This document shows positions 35,068 through 45,979 of a DNA stretch of 64,000 bases, in pieces. The DNA lies in contig LSAX01000006.1 of NCBI GenBank assembly GCA_001557505.1, forward strand, positions 1,860,001-1,924,000, read 5' to 3'. The notes under the pieces were generated by a model. The model made no database searches, was not told the origin of the DNA, and worked only from the letters and a program-made list of their open reading frames with translations. Position numbers and translations under genes: made by a program. This stretch comes from Reticulascus tulasneorum (lineage: Eukaryota > Ascomycota > Sordariomycetes > Glomerellales > Reticulascaceae). Numbering within the stretch: position 1 is the stretch's first letter; each line of letters starts with the position of its first letter.

Positions 35068-35802
35068 TTACGAGGTCCAAGTGTGCCGTTGTTCCAGCCT
35101 CTCTATCCTCTCGCAGTCCTGCCTTTCCATCGCTTTGAGGTACCTCTTCCTTCCCAAGTCCAGGCTTACTGGTCCTTTCCGCTCCATCGCCCACGTCAAC
35201 CGTCTCTCTGCCTGCGTTGACTTCATTTGCTCCCACTCAGTATTGGTCAGCCTTGGTGGCACATTGTTTACCTCCCTCATTCCGATGCGGTTGCTTGTCC
35301 GTAGAAGCGCGGCCCAAGCCTGATCGGACTTGCGAGTACTCGACTGCCAGACTTAGCTTTGCTGCTGCTGATATGAAAGATTTTGGGGGTTAATGGCCAA
35401 GAAGGTTACAAGAAGAGCCCGATCGGCTATATATGAATCTTCTGCTTGCAGCATTGCTTCGAGCCTCGCAAAATCGCCCTGGATCTGTTTATACCTTTCC
35501 CGTTTGCCTGTGGTTAGGTTCTTGAAGCAGTAAAGTTCTGCTTCGCAGTCTCTCTCGATCTTCCGTCTCAAACTTCTCGCAACAGGGTTAGAGAAGCTCA
35601 TTTCTTCAAGCCTGCGGCAGCGACTCAGTGTGCCTGCCGTCTCTTCGATCCCCTTTTCAGCAGACACCTGAAGTTCGCTGATCAAGTTATGAATGTGGTA
35701 CCTGTCCGGGTCCGCGAAGCCGTTTTTCAACACTTGTAACCTTTGGTCTAGTCGAGCAAGGCCCTCGCGCCTGTGTTTCTCCCCCCTTGGCAGGTGTTCA
35801 GG
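35068..35802 (-). pseudogene. Possible degenerate or incomplete gene of unknown type
   Basis: One minus-strand frame reads from about 35802 to 35068 with a single interrupting TAA at 35353-35355. The sequence either side has coding character: strongly helical, charged segments such as ARSLRRKIERDCEAELYCF and GRKRYLKAMERQDCERIERL. A 66-nt intron (GTAACC..GGCAG) could remove the stop and join ...DRALL to SSTRKSDQAWAALL in frame. No ATG is available at the 5' end, where a TAA at 35803-35805 closes the frame, so an upstream exon or a lost start is required. I do not recognise the family. It may be a relic, a mis-assembled exon set, or a non-coding coincidence. Confidence 0.35.
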
Positions 35803-36274
35803 TTAACAAACATCCGCTCCCGCAAGCATAACTGCGGCTGCTTATTTATGTGGTGTGCAAGATTCATATTGACAGCACAGCGTCTTGGTCACCTAACCGT
35901 CTAGAACCTGATTCTATGGATTGGGTTGCTTCCAATAAAGCATCGGATGACGCCAGTTTGTGTTACGAGCAAGCAGTTTACCGCCTGTTTACCCATATGC
36001 CGAGATGGCTGGATAGTGAATGTTTGGTATCTATCTGTCTCCGAAACAACGCATGATTGCATGGCGTAGTCGTCCTGACAGATGTTTAAGTGGTTGAGAC
36101 AGCGAGACATGTAACCAAAGCCACACCAAGATGTATGCAGTGTCATCCTTCATTATATTCACATACAAAACTTCCGCATATACCCAAATGCTACATACGC
36201 AAGGTCGTTGCGACCGCGTTCTCGCTGAGGTGATACCCAAACACAGCAACGCCAAATGCCCCGGCTGCAGCCAA
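35803..36274. other. Intergenic
   Basis: This 472-bp stretch lies downstream of NDC80 (-) and contains its 3' UTR. I see no gene in it. Confidence 0.4.
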
Positions 36275-38642
36275 CTACAAATCAAGCGCACGGGTATCGT
36301 CCTTCATCTCATCGCTTCCCAACTCCTTTTCCAGCTCATCAGTAACGAATCCTTCGTAATCATCAAGGTTCTTTTGGACATGAATCTTGAACTTGATGAC
36401 ATCGTTCAGCATGCGATCTATCTCCGTATGGAGCTCTTCCCGCAAAGAGTTTGCTCGAAGAACAAGTTGCTCGTACCTAGAACCCTGCGTTTAGTCATGA
36501 CATTCCGAAACATCGATATTGGATAGGCAACTCACTCGATGCTTGTATTCATCTCACGCTGCTCCATGAGCTGAACAGACTCCGTTAGGCTTGCGCGCAT
36601 CTTGGCTAGCTCCTTCTCCATCTTCTCGATCTGAGCGTCAGAAGCCATTTTTTGGGTTGTAGTAACCTAAAATCCTGTAAGCGACGCACCACGAACGAAC
36701 AGATTCGTCATTATTACCTCTTTGGTCTTTTCATATTCTTCTTCTGCAGCCCGAACCCTGTGCTCCAAGGCTTCAACCTCACTCCTCTTATCCTCAATTG
36801 CCTCCTTAATACCGTCGAGTAGGTCATGGTCCTTCAGCATCAGGTCCATCGCGACACTCCTTCGCTCCGATATCTCCTTTCTCAAGGCCAAAAAGCTGCT
36901 CTTGACCTGTCCTCGGAGGTCGAGATTGAGAACATGGGCTGGTTGATAGCCAGTGACGGAATCTGCCAGCAGCCTGTCGCTGGAGGACGCGCCATTCGAT
37001 CCCTTGAGCTGCGATGACGTGAAATCTGGCCCGTCGTTAACAGTAACTTGAAGCTCGTAGTCTTTCCCCTTGGCATTCACGGCGGTTGCTGGGATCAGAC
37101 CAATTTGATAGGCCAAGGTGTTGTACTTGTCGACCATTCGCTCAAGTTCGTCGAGTTTCCGGCTCGCCTCCACCTCCTTATCGGCGACTTTCTTCTTAAC
37201 ATCCTCGAGACGCTGCGCAGCCGATTCAATTCCCTTCTGCAGGCGCTCCCTCTCGGATGTCATGCGGTCGATATCCTGCATGCTGATCCCTTGGTCGTCT
37301 ACAGCTTTCTGCAGACCGCGTCTCTCGTCGTCGGCCTCTTTCAACTCCTGCATGAGCTTGTCTAGTTCTTCCTGCAGCACCTGAATTCGGGTTTCGTATT
37401 TTTCCGATCGTTGCATGGCCAGAGCATTGTACTCCTCAAACTTGATCTTGTCCTCCTCCATAATCTTGAAGTGATCGTCGAGAACTGCCGGATCAGGCGT
37501 CGATTTTTCGAGGTCTTCGATTTCCTTCAGTAGGCGAGTATTCTCCGCCTCCAAGATCTGCATCTCGGACAGGTATTTGGAGTTGGACCGCTCAAAAGCC
37601 TTGGCCATCGACTGCACGTGTGGTGCGAGCACCCGGTCAGCATCCTCATCGCCAGCGTCCTCGTCCATGGACAGCCAATCCCTATATGCCTGACTAAGGA
37701 AATCGAATATGATGCGATCACCACTGACATCGATCCCTCTCTCGTCGCACGCTTCGTCGTATCGGTTGCACGTGTAGCCGTCCAGCATCTGCGCCAGCTG
37801 CATCATCCAATGAAGTAAGCCTAGGAAAGTACTCCAGTTCTGCCCTCCAACTGCTGCAATCTGACTCTTCGTGATACTCTTTTCATAAGGATACCGCAGC
37901 TGTTTGAGGATCGGCGGCACTTCCTGGTCAATATTCTTCTGGAATTTATAGCTGGGATCAATGCGATGATACAGCCATTGAAACATATAGTTGAAGTCCT
38001 TTTGTGTGGGTGATTTAATAATGTTTTGTGAAAGGACATGCTTCATCTCCATTTCGAAATTGTGTTGAACAAGGTAATCCAGCAATTCCTGGCCTATCCT
38101 GGCCTGGAAAGACCTGTCCTTCAACGGGCGGGGATCGCGTGGGACGCCAGCGGGTTGAGGTGCTTGTTGGAAAAAGCTCTGGTGGCTCATGGGCCCATTC
38201 GTTGATGGCCGAGCGCGGTAGACGCTGCTCCTTCTATCTCCATCCGTCGATGAGCGGCCAGGGACTGCACTCGGCGCATAGGATTTGGTGTTCTGAAATG
38301 ACGATCGCTTGACAGAAGAGAGCCCAAGATCAGCCAGATTGGTGCCGGACGAAGAGCGCTGGAACATGGGCTGATTTGGGCGGGATAGAGCCAGGGATTG
38401 CCTAGATCCCGACATCGACCGCACATGGCTGTTCGAGAACGGCGCGGCAGCATTCGAATGTGATCGCTTCATGGCGGATGCGGGTTGAGGCAGATTAGAA
38501 TTGTGGTTGATACCTCCAAGGGTCTGCGCAAAAAAGTTAGCTAAGATGCCAAACATGTTGTGCGCGCGAACGACAGGTAAGGAAGCCGGGGACTCACCTC
38601 TCGTGGCCTGCGGACACTCCACAGACCCGTGTCTTGCGACAT
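36275..38642 (-). CDS. ndc80: Kinetochore protein NDC80/HEC1
   Basis: The predicted coding sequence is complement(join(36275..36476, 36536..36666, 36718..38523, 38598..38642)), 727 residues. The 15-residue first exon ([15 protein letters not shown]) joins TLGGINHNS, matching the conserved fungal N-terminus. Introns are 74, 51 and 59 nt. A basic, Ser-rich N-terminal tail (residues 1-~130) precedes the calponin-homology head that binds microtubules ([57 protein letters not shown]). From about residue 340 the protein is coiled coil, broken by a loop near residues 520-570. The last exons give [20 protein letters not shown] and an acidic end, part of the region that binds Spc24/Spc25. It is the Nuf2 partner in the outer kinetochore and is essential. 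It is transcribed divergently from PEX14. Confidence 0.96.
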
Positions 38643-39090
38643 TGTAGCAGAGTTATGTATCGCGATCGTAATTTAATGTTTTCTCGCAGGTCGGGAAAAG
38701 CTGAGGCGTACACTGTATTGCTTGGACGATTTGCGCAATGTCGGGACGTGTTGTAACAGAGAGTGTAGGTTGCGAAAGTCCGAAGTTCTCGGTGAGGGGG
38801 GTTTGTGGTGTGTTGCTTGGGATTGAAGTAAACAAAGAGATGTTGTGTGCTGATTGGATGACTGCTCCACCCCAGCAACAGAATCTCGCGGAAAAAAAGA
38901 ATCACGTGACTCGCGTCATCTTTCCTTGTGCTTCCAGCCGCCTGGCGCCGAAGCCTCGGTCCAAGCCGGCCACCTCCATTATTACTGTGTGTAGACAAGT
39001 AGAGCAATCTTCGAACACATGCGTTCTCATCCATCCCCTCAACAAACCACGACGACTTGGTGAAGTTGAAGTTCTTCGAGAAACTTCATA
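38643..39090. promoter_or_regulatory. Bidirectional NDC80-PEX14 promoter
   Basis: Only 448 bp separate the two divergent ATGs. Near the middle are a palindromic TCACGTGA (38902-38909), an E-box/CDEI-type site bound by bHLH factors such as Cbf1 in yeast, and an ATTGG at 38853-38857, a CCAAT box read towards NDC80. Whether either is used is inference. Confidence 0.5.
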
Positions 39091-40319
39091 ATGGTGGTCC
39101 GCGAGGATCTAGTCGCCTCGGCGGTATGTGATGCTACTCTTGCCTCTTCCTTGAGACCTCCCTGCTAACTTGACTAGGTACAGTGTTAGTACATGGACGT
39201 TATTTCTCAACGAGACCTGGCTGACACGTTATAGTTCTCCAAGATCCGAGCGTTGCGGCTTCGACAATAGACAATCGCATCGCGTTTCTGCGGACGAAGA
39301 ACCTCACTCAAGAGGAGATCGACGCAGCTCTAGCCCGGGCCGGCGCACAACCGGTTGGCGGCCAGTATCCTATCCCGGCAAATGGCACCGCAGTGTCGGC
39401 AACACAGCAACAATATTACCAGCCAAACCCTCCTCAATATGCTTGGCAACCACCTCCACCAGTACCTAAGAGGGACTGGCGGGATTGGTTCATCATGGCG
39501 ACCGTGGTAGGGGGTGTTAGTTACGGCTTGTTCACTCTGGGCAAGGTATGGACTGCAGTCCTGAGATGGTTTGGCATTCATCATCTAACAAACTTGTAGC
39601 GCTACGTATATCCACTAATTGCGCCGCCGACTCCCGAGCGGCTGGAGCAAGACAAGAAGACGATCGAAGAGCAATTTGATAAGACATTTGCGCTGGTTGA
39701 CCAGCTAGCCAAGGATACCGAAGCGCTCAAAGCTGCCGAGCAGGAACGGACGGAGAGGCTGGACACTGCCCTTTCGGATCTGGAGACTGTAATCAACGAT
39801 CTCAAGTCGTCCAATCGTCGGCGAGAAGACGAGGCGCAACGCATCAAGGACGATGTCACGGGTTTGAAAGATGCAATCCCTAAGGCCATGAATGCGCAGA
39901 AAGATCTCGCCGATGCCCGGCTACGAGAAGTGAACGCAGAGCTTACGAGCCTAAAAACTTTGATCACACAACGGATGAGCTCGACTTCGTCGGCACCTTC
40001 TGGCGGAAGTGGGTACCTGCGGCCAAGCAGCGGAAATGCCACTCCGTCAAGCCCAGCACCAGTCAAGTCGGGACTAACTGGCACTGAGAACTCGGGTGTG
40101 GATAGCGTTGCGCCTTCTGGAAGCGAGGCGACTAAGACGGGTGGACAAGGAAGCCTCAATAGAACGTTGGGCACGTCACCTTTCGGGAATGGCAATCCCG
40201 GGACCAAGGCATCAATTCCCGCGTGGCAGATGGCGATGGCCAACAAGGGACCGCCATCGCCAACGGCGTCCGGGACGGATGCAGGCAACGGCTCCCAGAA
40301 TGAAGCCGGAGGCTCTTGA
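39091..40319 (+). CDS. pex14: Peroxisomal membrane protein PEX14, with a 7-nt microexon
   Basis: The predicted coding sequence is join(39091..39123, 39178..39184, 39235..39545, 39600..40319), 356 residues. The second exon is only GTACAGT; without it the frame hits a stop within a dozen codons, and with it the conserved N-terminus reads REDLVASAVQFLQDPSVAA. Introns are 54, 50 and 54 nt with CTAAC or CTGAC branch points. Residues ~1-55 are the three-helix domain that binds WxxxF/Y motifs of the receptor PEX5 (FLRTKNLTQEEIDAALARAG). A Pro/Gln-rich linker leads to a hydrophobic segment at residues ~99-122 (WFIMATVVGGVSYGLF), then PPTPERLEQDKKTIEEQFD and a coiled coil to ~residue 225. The C-terminus is Ser/Gly/Pro-rich. 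PEX14 docks cargo receptors at the peroxisome membrane; in these fungi it also serves Woronin-body biogenesis. Confidence 0.95.
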
Positions 40320-42058
40320 GCTGTTCACATGGAAACATATACTGGTTCTGATGGAGTACACTGGCAGGCGTCTGCGTTGTACAACAATTGGGTCGGATTA
40401 AAGAGCGGGTGGGAAATGGGTTCCGGGATCGGGCATGCTTCTATTCTACCTGATTGTATTTATCTTCTCGCATGCAGTCCCAGGAGGAGGACAAGATACT
40501 ATTTAATTGGACTGATACCCCGTTGCTTGAACCACAGTGCAGATGTCGACCAGCATCGCACTGCATGGGACTTGGGAACATGTGTGTGCCACTGATGTTT
40601 GCGCTGAGGACGCATGGACATCTGTGCCATTAGGGATCTGAGGAGGCTCAATCAAGATATACAGATGCCCACAGCGTCCCGTCACCGTCTTGGCATGCGT
40701 TGAGAGAACAGGCCGTGAGAACTCACTCTTCTTGGAACGGTTTGGAGGCATGCATGTTGGTACATGGGCACATGTCACTAGAGCTGCGCAATCGCAGACT
40801 CGGGTAAGAAAGACAGCGGTGCAGCATGTACGCCGCCGCAATTCGGACTAACAGCGAAATCGATACCACGGAGGACGAGAATTCCGCACTGCTAGATACA
40901 ATTTCCTTCGCCGGATTGTTTCCACCTGGTGGCCTGGGCGCCGATACAAACATGCGAACCCGTCGGATAAGATGCAAACTCCCTTCCATTCTCGCGGGGG
41001 GAGATCCATCCTTGTTCACTACGGCACACCAAATAGCGATCCATTATCCACTTGTGCTGAACTATTACCACCTACCTAAGGAAGGTCAGGGCGTCAAAGA
41101 CTAGTCGAGGGAAAATATGTCCACACCGCCCATGCGCAGGTTCACCATGCAACATTTCGTGGCGGGATGGTTGCGAACGAAGCACAGACCAGGATGGACT
41201 AACCAGACCACCGCAAGAATTGCCTAATTCGATGTCGAGTTGCGGTTCCTGTGTCTCGAAACTTCCCATCAACTCCATTCTGCCTGTACAACCGTCGACT
41301 AGCCGCTTCGTCGAAGAGTTCCAAAGAGACAAGGCATATCCCAGCTGCGACACGGGGGAGTGTCCTATGCCATCTCAATTCGTGCGAACTTAGCCCGCTC
41401 CTACCTTAGTCGAGGCGCCCACTACCCGGACCGTTCTTCCCTGCGTGTATCTCACTGGCATCGAGAAGGGTTTCGCCTGGAATACTTACAATACATACTA
41501 AGGTACCCTACGTAGTTACGTAGTGGAACTTCGCCATTGCGGGGGGGGCCAACTTTTGGAGTGCTGGATTTGCGAGTTAGCGCCATCAATAGGTGTCGTT
41601 TGGTGCGAGGAGCAAATTCAATTCGCCAGTCTTCAGGCCGAGGTTCGTCATGCATTCCATGCTTTGCCATCCTGGCTCAAGCTCAATAACACGCCCATAT
41701 TGTCCCGTGTGATCCCCCCATATGGTCGATTGCGACTCTTCGTCCTGTCCGGAACCAGGAAAAACTAGCCATATGTTCTTATTGCCTATAATAGGGTTGC
41801 ACTAGGTAGGAAAGGAGTGCCGCAGCTGTTTGTATTCTGTTGATTATCCCCCAACTCTCCTGTCCTTGCAAGGGTTGAACCACTTGCAGTGCCGGTTGGA
41901 TAAGTTTCCTGCTGCACCGACGATGTATCATTGCAACCAACGCAGTGTTTCAACCTCTTCAAGCACATCGCGATTTGCTACGATTTAGTGGACTGCTATA
42001 TACCTGTCCCGGGAGGCTGTCCCCGTCTTATTTCGCTCTTGCTTTTCTTGCTCTTCCT
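40320..42058. other. Intergenic (1.7 kb)
   Basis: The gap holds the PEX14 3' UTR and the esterase promoter. Small frames on both strands overlap. TACCTA/TAGGTA-type elements occur at 41070-41078 and 41496-41525. No gene is supported. Confidence 0.4.
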
Positions 42059-43584
42059 ATGTCTTCGTCATATGACTTGCAGAAACTCTTCGACATGGAC
42101 CCTGAGACTTTAAAGCTGTTGCTCACGTTGGTGCCCAAGATTCCCTTGATGGTAAGAGTGGCAATATCCCATATACTGCAGCTTTCAGAACCCGCCAAGT
42201 ACCTCGACTTGCGGAGCGACCTCACAGTATCCGTGCTGCGCTCCATTCTGCAGCCCAGCAAGCCTCATACAATATCGTCGACCCAAGGCTTGGTGAATCG
42301 GGATCCGGGAATCAAAGGGCGGATATGGGTCGCGAACTATGCTGCGCCAGTACCCCCGGAGACAGGAGCGAGAGATGCCCTGGCCGCGGCTATCGCAGGG
42401 TTGGGGAACACGAAAGCACCGCCGACAGATCTGAAGTTACCGGAGCTCATGCCGGTGGAGGCCGAATGGACGGGCTACCGGGCTGCAGCTACTTCCGAAT
42501 CACGGCTGCCTCCAATATCCGAGAAAGAGAAGTTTGAAGAGTTGCAGAAGGAATGCAAGAATCCGACAACAGTCTTGTACCTGCACGGAGGCGCTTATTA
42601 TCTATGCGATCCCTCAACGCATCGGCCAACAACGTCGAAGCTTGCGAAGCTGACCGGAGGCCGCTGCTACTCCGTTCGCTATCGGCTTGCTCCCCAGCAT
42701 CCCTTCCCGGCGGCCCTTTTGGATGCTCTGGTGTCATATCTGACGCTTCTTTACCCGGCTCCCGATGCCTATCATGACCCAGTACGGCCTGAACATATCG
42801 TCATCTCGGGTGATAGGTACGTACTATTCACTTTCGGCTCTGAAGCAACCAGTGGACTAACACATGTGTCTAAAGTGCTGGGGGAAACCTTAGCCTAGCA
42901 TTGTTGCAGACAATTCTAGAACTTCGTCGACAGAACCGAAAGGTCCTTTGGTTCGGCGAAGAACGGGACATACCGCTGCCGGCTGGCGTGGCAGTCAACT
43001 CACCTTGGATGGACATCACGCAGAGCTCGCCGAGCTGGGAAGGCAACTGGCAGTTTGACTATCTCCCCAAAGCGACAGCTTTACAAACACTCCAAATCCC
43101 GGCCTGCGACATCTGGCCGGCAAACCCTCCTCGGAAAAGCCTTTACGTCGACGATACCCTTCTCGCCCACCCCCTTGCCACGCTAGTAATGAACCAGAGC
43201 TGGGAGGACTCGCCGCCCGTATTCATGTGCACGGGCTGGGAGATGTTGGCGGACGAGGACAAGTTCACCGCGAGCAAGCTCGTCAATGACGGGGTGACGG
43301 TGATCTTCGAGGAGTACGAGGCCATGCCGCACTGCTTTGCCATGATCTTGATGGATATACCCAATGCCAAGCGGTGCTTTGATGGCTGGTCTGGCTTTAT
43401 CAAGACCGTCACTGCGAAGCCGGAGAGTCTCGTGTCCAAGGCGGTCATGGTCAAAGCAAAGACTCTGAAGGAGGTCGAGCTGGACTTTGCGTCGCTCAGT
43501 TCTTTGACGGAGCAGGAAGTCAGAGATCGGGTCCACGCGAAGATCGCCGTGAACCCGGATGTCGGGACCGTCCCTAAGTTGTAG
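42059..43584 (+). CDS. Alpha/beta hydrolase, hormone-sensitive-lipase (HSL) type esterase
   Basis: The predicted coding sequence is join(42059..42816, 42876..43584), 488 residues. The 59-nt intron falls inside the nucleophile elbow: GD-A|G and T rejoin as GDSAGGNLSLALL. I chose the ATG at 42059 because the family-like start MSSSYDLQKLFDMDPETL follows; an upstream in-frame ATG at 41945 would add 38 odd residues. The oxyanion-hole motif is LYLHGGAYYLCDPSTHR; the nucleophile is Ser in GDSAGG; the acid is probably in EMLADEDKFTASKL; the base is His in YEAMPHCFAMIL. A lid-like N-terminal domain of ~150 residues precedes the catalytic core. There is no signal peptide, so the enzyme is probably intracellular and acts on short or medium acyl esters; the substrate cannot be inferred. 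Confidence 0.92.
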
Positions 43585-44339
43585 GGCGGTGGCAATATGA
43601 AGGGGACTCTCGCGGACGAAGAGGACGATTCCCGTCTGTCAGGTTCTGTTGTGGCATGAATAGCGTAGGAGCATATCAGAGGTTTACTCCGGACTATACA
43701 GCATATACTAGCGTTTCTCACACACTAATCAATTGATCATACTCGATAGTCGTTCCAACACATTGAAAGCCGGATATATGTAAGTTAATATGTAAGTTCT
43801 TCACGATGTCTATTTGATAGTGGCCAACCTGAAAGCAAAGAAGTCATAGCCATATAAATATCCCAGAGATACATATGAGTACTTGCTTTGAAAAGGCGGA
43901 GAGAACCAACCCGATAAATGCGCGATGGCATTGAATCTCCTCGCAATTGTGGCCCAATATGCCGCCACGACTAGTGTGATTGACAAGTGACAAAGGGCAT
44001 CATAAAACAAGACAATCGAAATGTGATTCATTAAAGAGAAGCAAGATTTAGAACGACGATATCTGGGGTTCTCCTGCTTAGCTGTTCGTATGTCCTCTAT
44101 CAAGCCATTCTAAATATGGACGTCCAGATATATACATCTGTCATTAAAGGGCGTCTCGATTGACTCAACCGGCATCTTTTTATTCATAAAAAGAGTTCCC
44201 ATCCGCTATCTCAGCGAGATTGCGTACCTGCTCTTCCGATTGAGGAATATTGGCCATGCTATTGCAGAAAAATTCGCAAAAGATTTATGCTCCCGCCTTT
44301 ATCAGTGGGCAAGCTGGAAGATCTCTCTATACAGCACGT
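43585..44339. other. Intergenic between convergent genes
   Basis: This AT-rich 755-bp stretch holds the 3' UTRs of the esterase (+) and HMG-CoA synthase (-). No coding signal is visible. Confidence 0.4.
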
Positions 44340-45979
44340 CTACGCCTTGACTGAGTAGAATCGCTTGAACATATCATCAATGTTCTCGAGGTAGTAGGTT
44401 CCAGGGGCGATCGTCGAAACGTCTCCCTCTGGCTTGTAGCTCTTCTGCAGATGAGCCTTCTTGCGAAGATCGCACATCTATTGGACCCGTTAGCAACTGC
44501 ATCCAATACCAACCGAGCAAGGAATGGTGTTCGCAACTTACCGCGTCGTATGTCTCCGGAGGGACCTGCCTCCTGGCCAACAACCTGTTGGGAATGTCAA
44601 GCACCTTGGAGATGCTTTCTACACTACCATTGATACGGAAGGACATGAAGCTGGCGGCGAGGCCGGATCCATAGCTGAAGACGCCAATGCGCTTGCCATC
44701 CAATGCAGCGCTGTCGATGTGGGAGACCAAGCTAGCCAAGCCACCCCACACACTTGCACAATACATATTTCCGGCCATAGTAGCCACCTGGATGCTGGGA
44801 TTTACTCTCTCTTGAAAGCGCTTCTTGGTGAGAGCCATGAACGCTTTCTCCACGCCTTTGTCGGTCAGAGACTTCTCGTAGTCCATGTCTCGTAGCTCCG
44901 GGGACACCTCGGCGAAGGCCGGGCTGTCGGCATCGGCTAGGTAGTCGTGGTACAGGAGGCGGGCGTAGGACTTTTGGACCAGCTTGCAAGTAGGGGCATG
45001 AAACGCCAGGTAGTCAAAACGATCCAGAGCGGTCTTGGCAGACTTGCCAGCTTCAGCGGGCACGCCGTTTCCGTTGGCATGGCCATTTGTGCCGGGTTTT
45101 TGCAGTCGCACCTCGCGCTTGTTATAATCACGGTAAGCGGCATCGAGGGCCTTGGTGTAGCAGTTGACCGAGTAGTGACCGTCAACATAGGGGTATTCGC
45201 TGGTGAGATCCGGCTTGTAAAAGTCGTAGGCGTGCTGCATGTAGGTGCCACGGAGACCGGGCTCTATAACGATGGGAGCGTTGGGACCAATCAGCATGGC
45301 GACGGCGCCGGCGCCGCCCGTGGGGCGAGCGTTACCCTTGGCATAGAGAGCGATGTCACCAGCCACGACAATGGCATCGCGGCCATCCCAGGCGGAGGAT
45401 TCGATCCAATTGACGGAGTTGAAGACGGCGTTTGTCCCTCCGTAGCAGGCATTGACAGTGTCGACGCCCTCAATATTTGTGTTGTCGCCAAAGAGCTGCA
45501 TGAGCACCGTCTTGACCGACTTGGACTTGTCCAGGATGGTCTCGGTGCCGACCTCCAGCCGGCCAATAGAGTTGATGTCGATGTTGTAATTCTTCAGAAG
45601 CTTGGAGACGACGGTCAGGGAGAAGGAGTAGATATCTGTGAGGCAAGATGGCCAGGCTAATGAGCACGTGCGACCCTAGCGATGGTGGGGAAACACCGGG
45701 AGGAAAACTAACCCTCTCGATCGTCGCAGAAAGACATCTTGGTCTGACCCAGGCCGATCGTGTACTTGCCGGCACTGACTCCATCAAACTTTTCAAGCTC
45801 GGACTGCTCGACATACTGATGGTTTGGGGCAGCTTGTCAGTTACGGCGGCGCGAAAGTGCGATGTCGGCGCATGAGGGGCAGGCCTTTTTTTTTTTTTTT
45901 TTTTTGGAGGTTCACCAACCTGACTGGGGAAGTAGATCTCAATGGCCTTAATGCCGATGTTCTCGGGGCGGGAAGCCAT
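44340..45979 (-). CDS. erg13: Hydroxymethylglutaryl-CoA synthase
   Basis: The predicted coding sequence is complement(join(44340..44477, 44542..45635, 45713..45815, 45920..45979)), 464 residues. Introns are 104, 77 and 64 nt; the joins give [32 protein letters not shown] and [16 protein letters not shown]. The enzyme condenses acetoacetyl-CoA and acetyl-CoA to HMG-CoA in the mevalonate pathway, feeding ergosterol and terpenoids. The active-site Cys is in [13 protein letters not shown] (near residue 118), the Glu is in the N-terminal GTETILDKS region, and the His is in the FHAPTCKLV motif. Other signatures are [16 protein letters not shown] and [14 protein letters not shown]. There is no signal peptide, so it is the cytosolic form. 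Intron 1 carries a 20-nt A run in the transcript. Confidence 0.97.
45886..45905 (-). repeat. 20-nt mononucleotide A run in HMG-CoA synthase intron 1
   Basis: A run of 20 T on the plus strand, hence A in the transcript, lies just inside the 5' end of intron 1 (donor GTTGGT). It is likely to vary in length between isolates. Confidence 0.9.
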
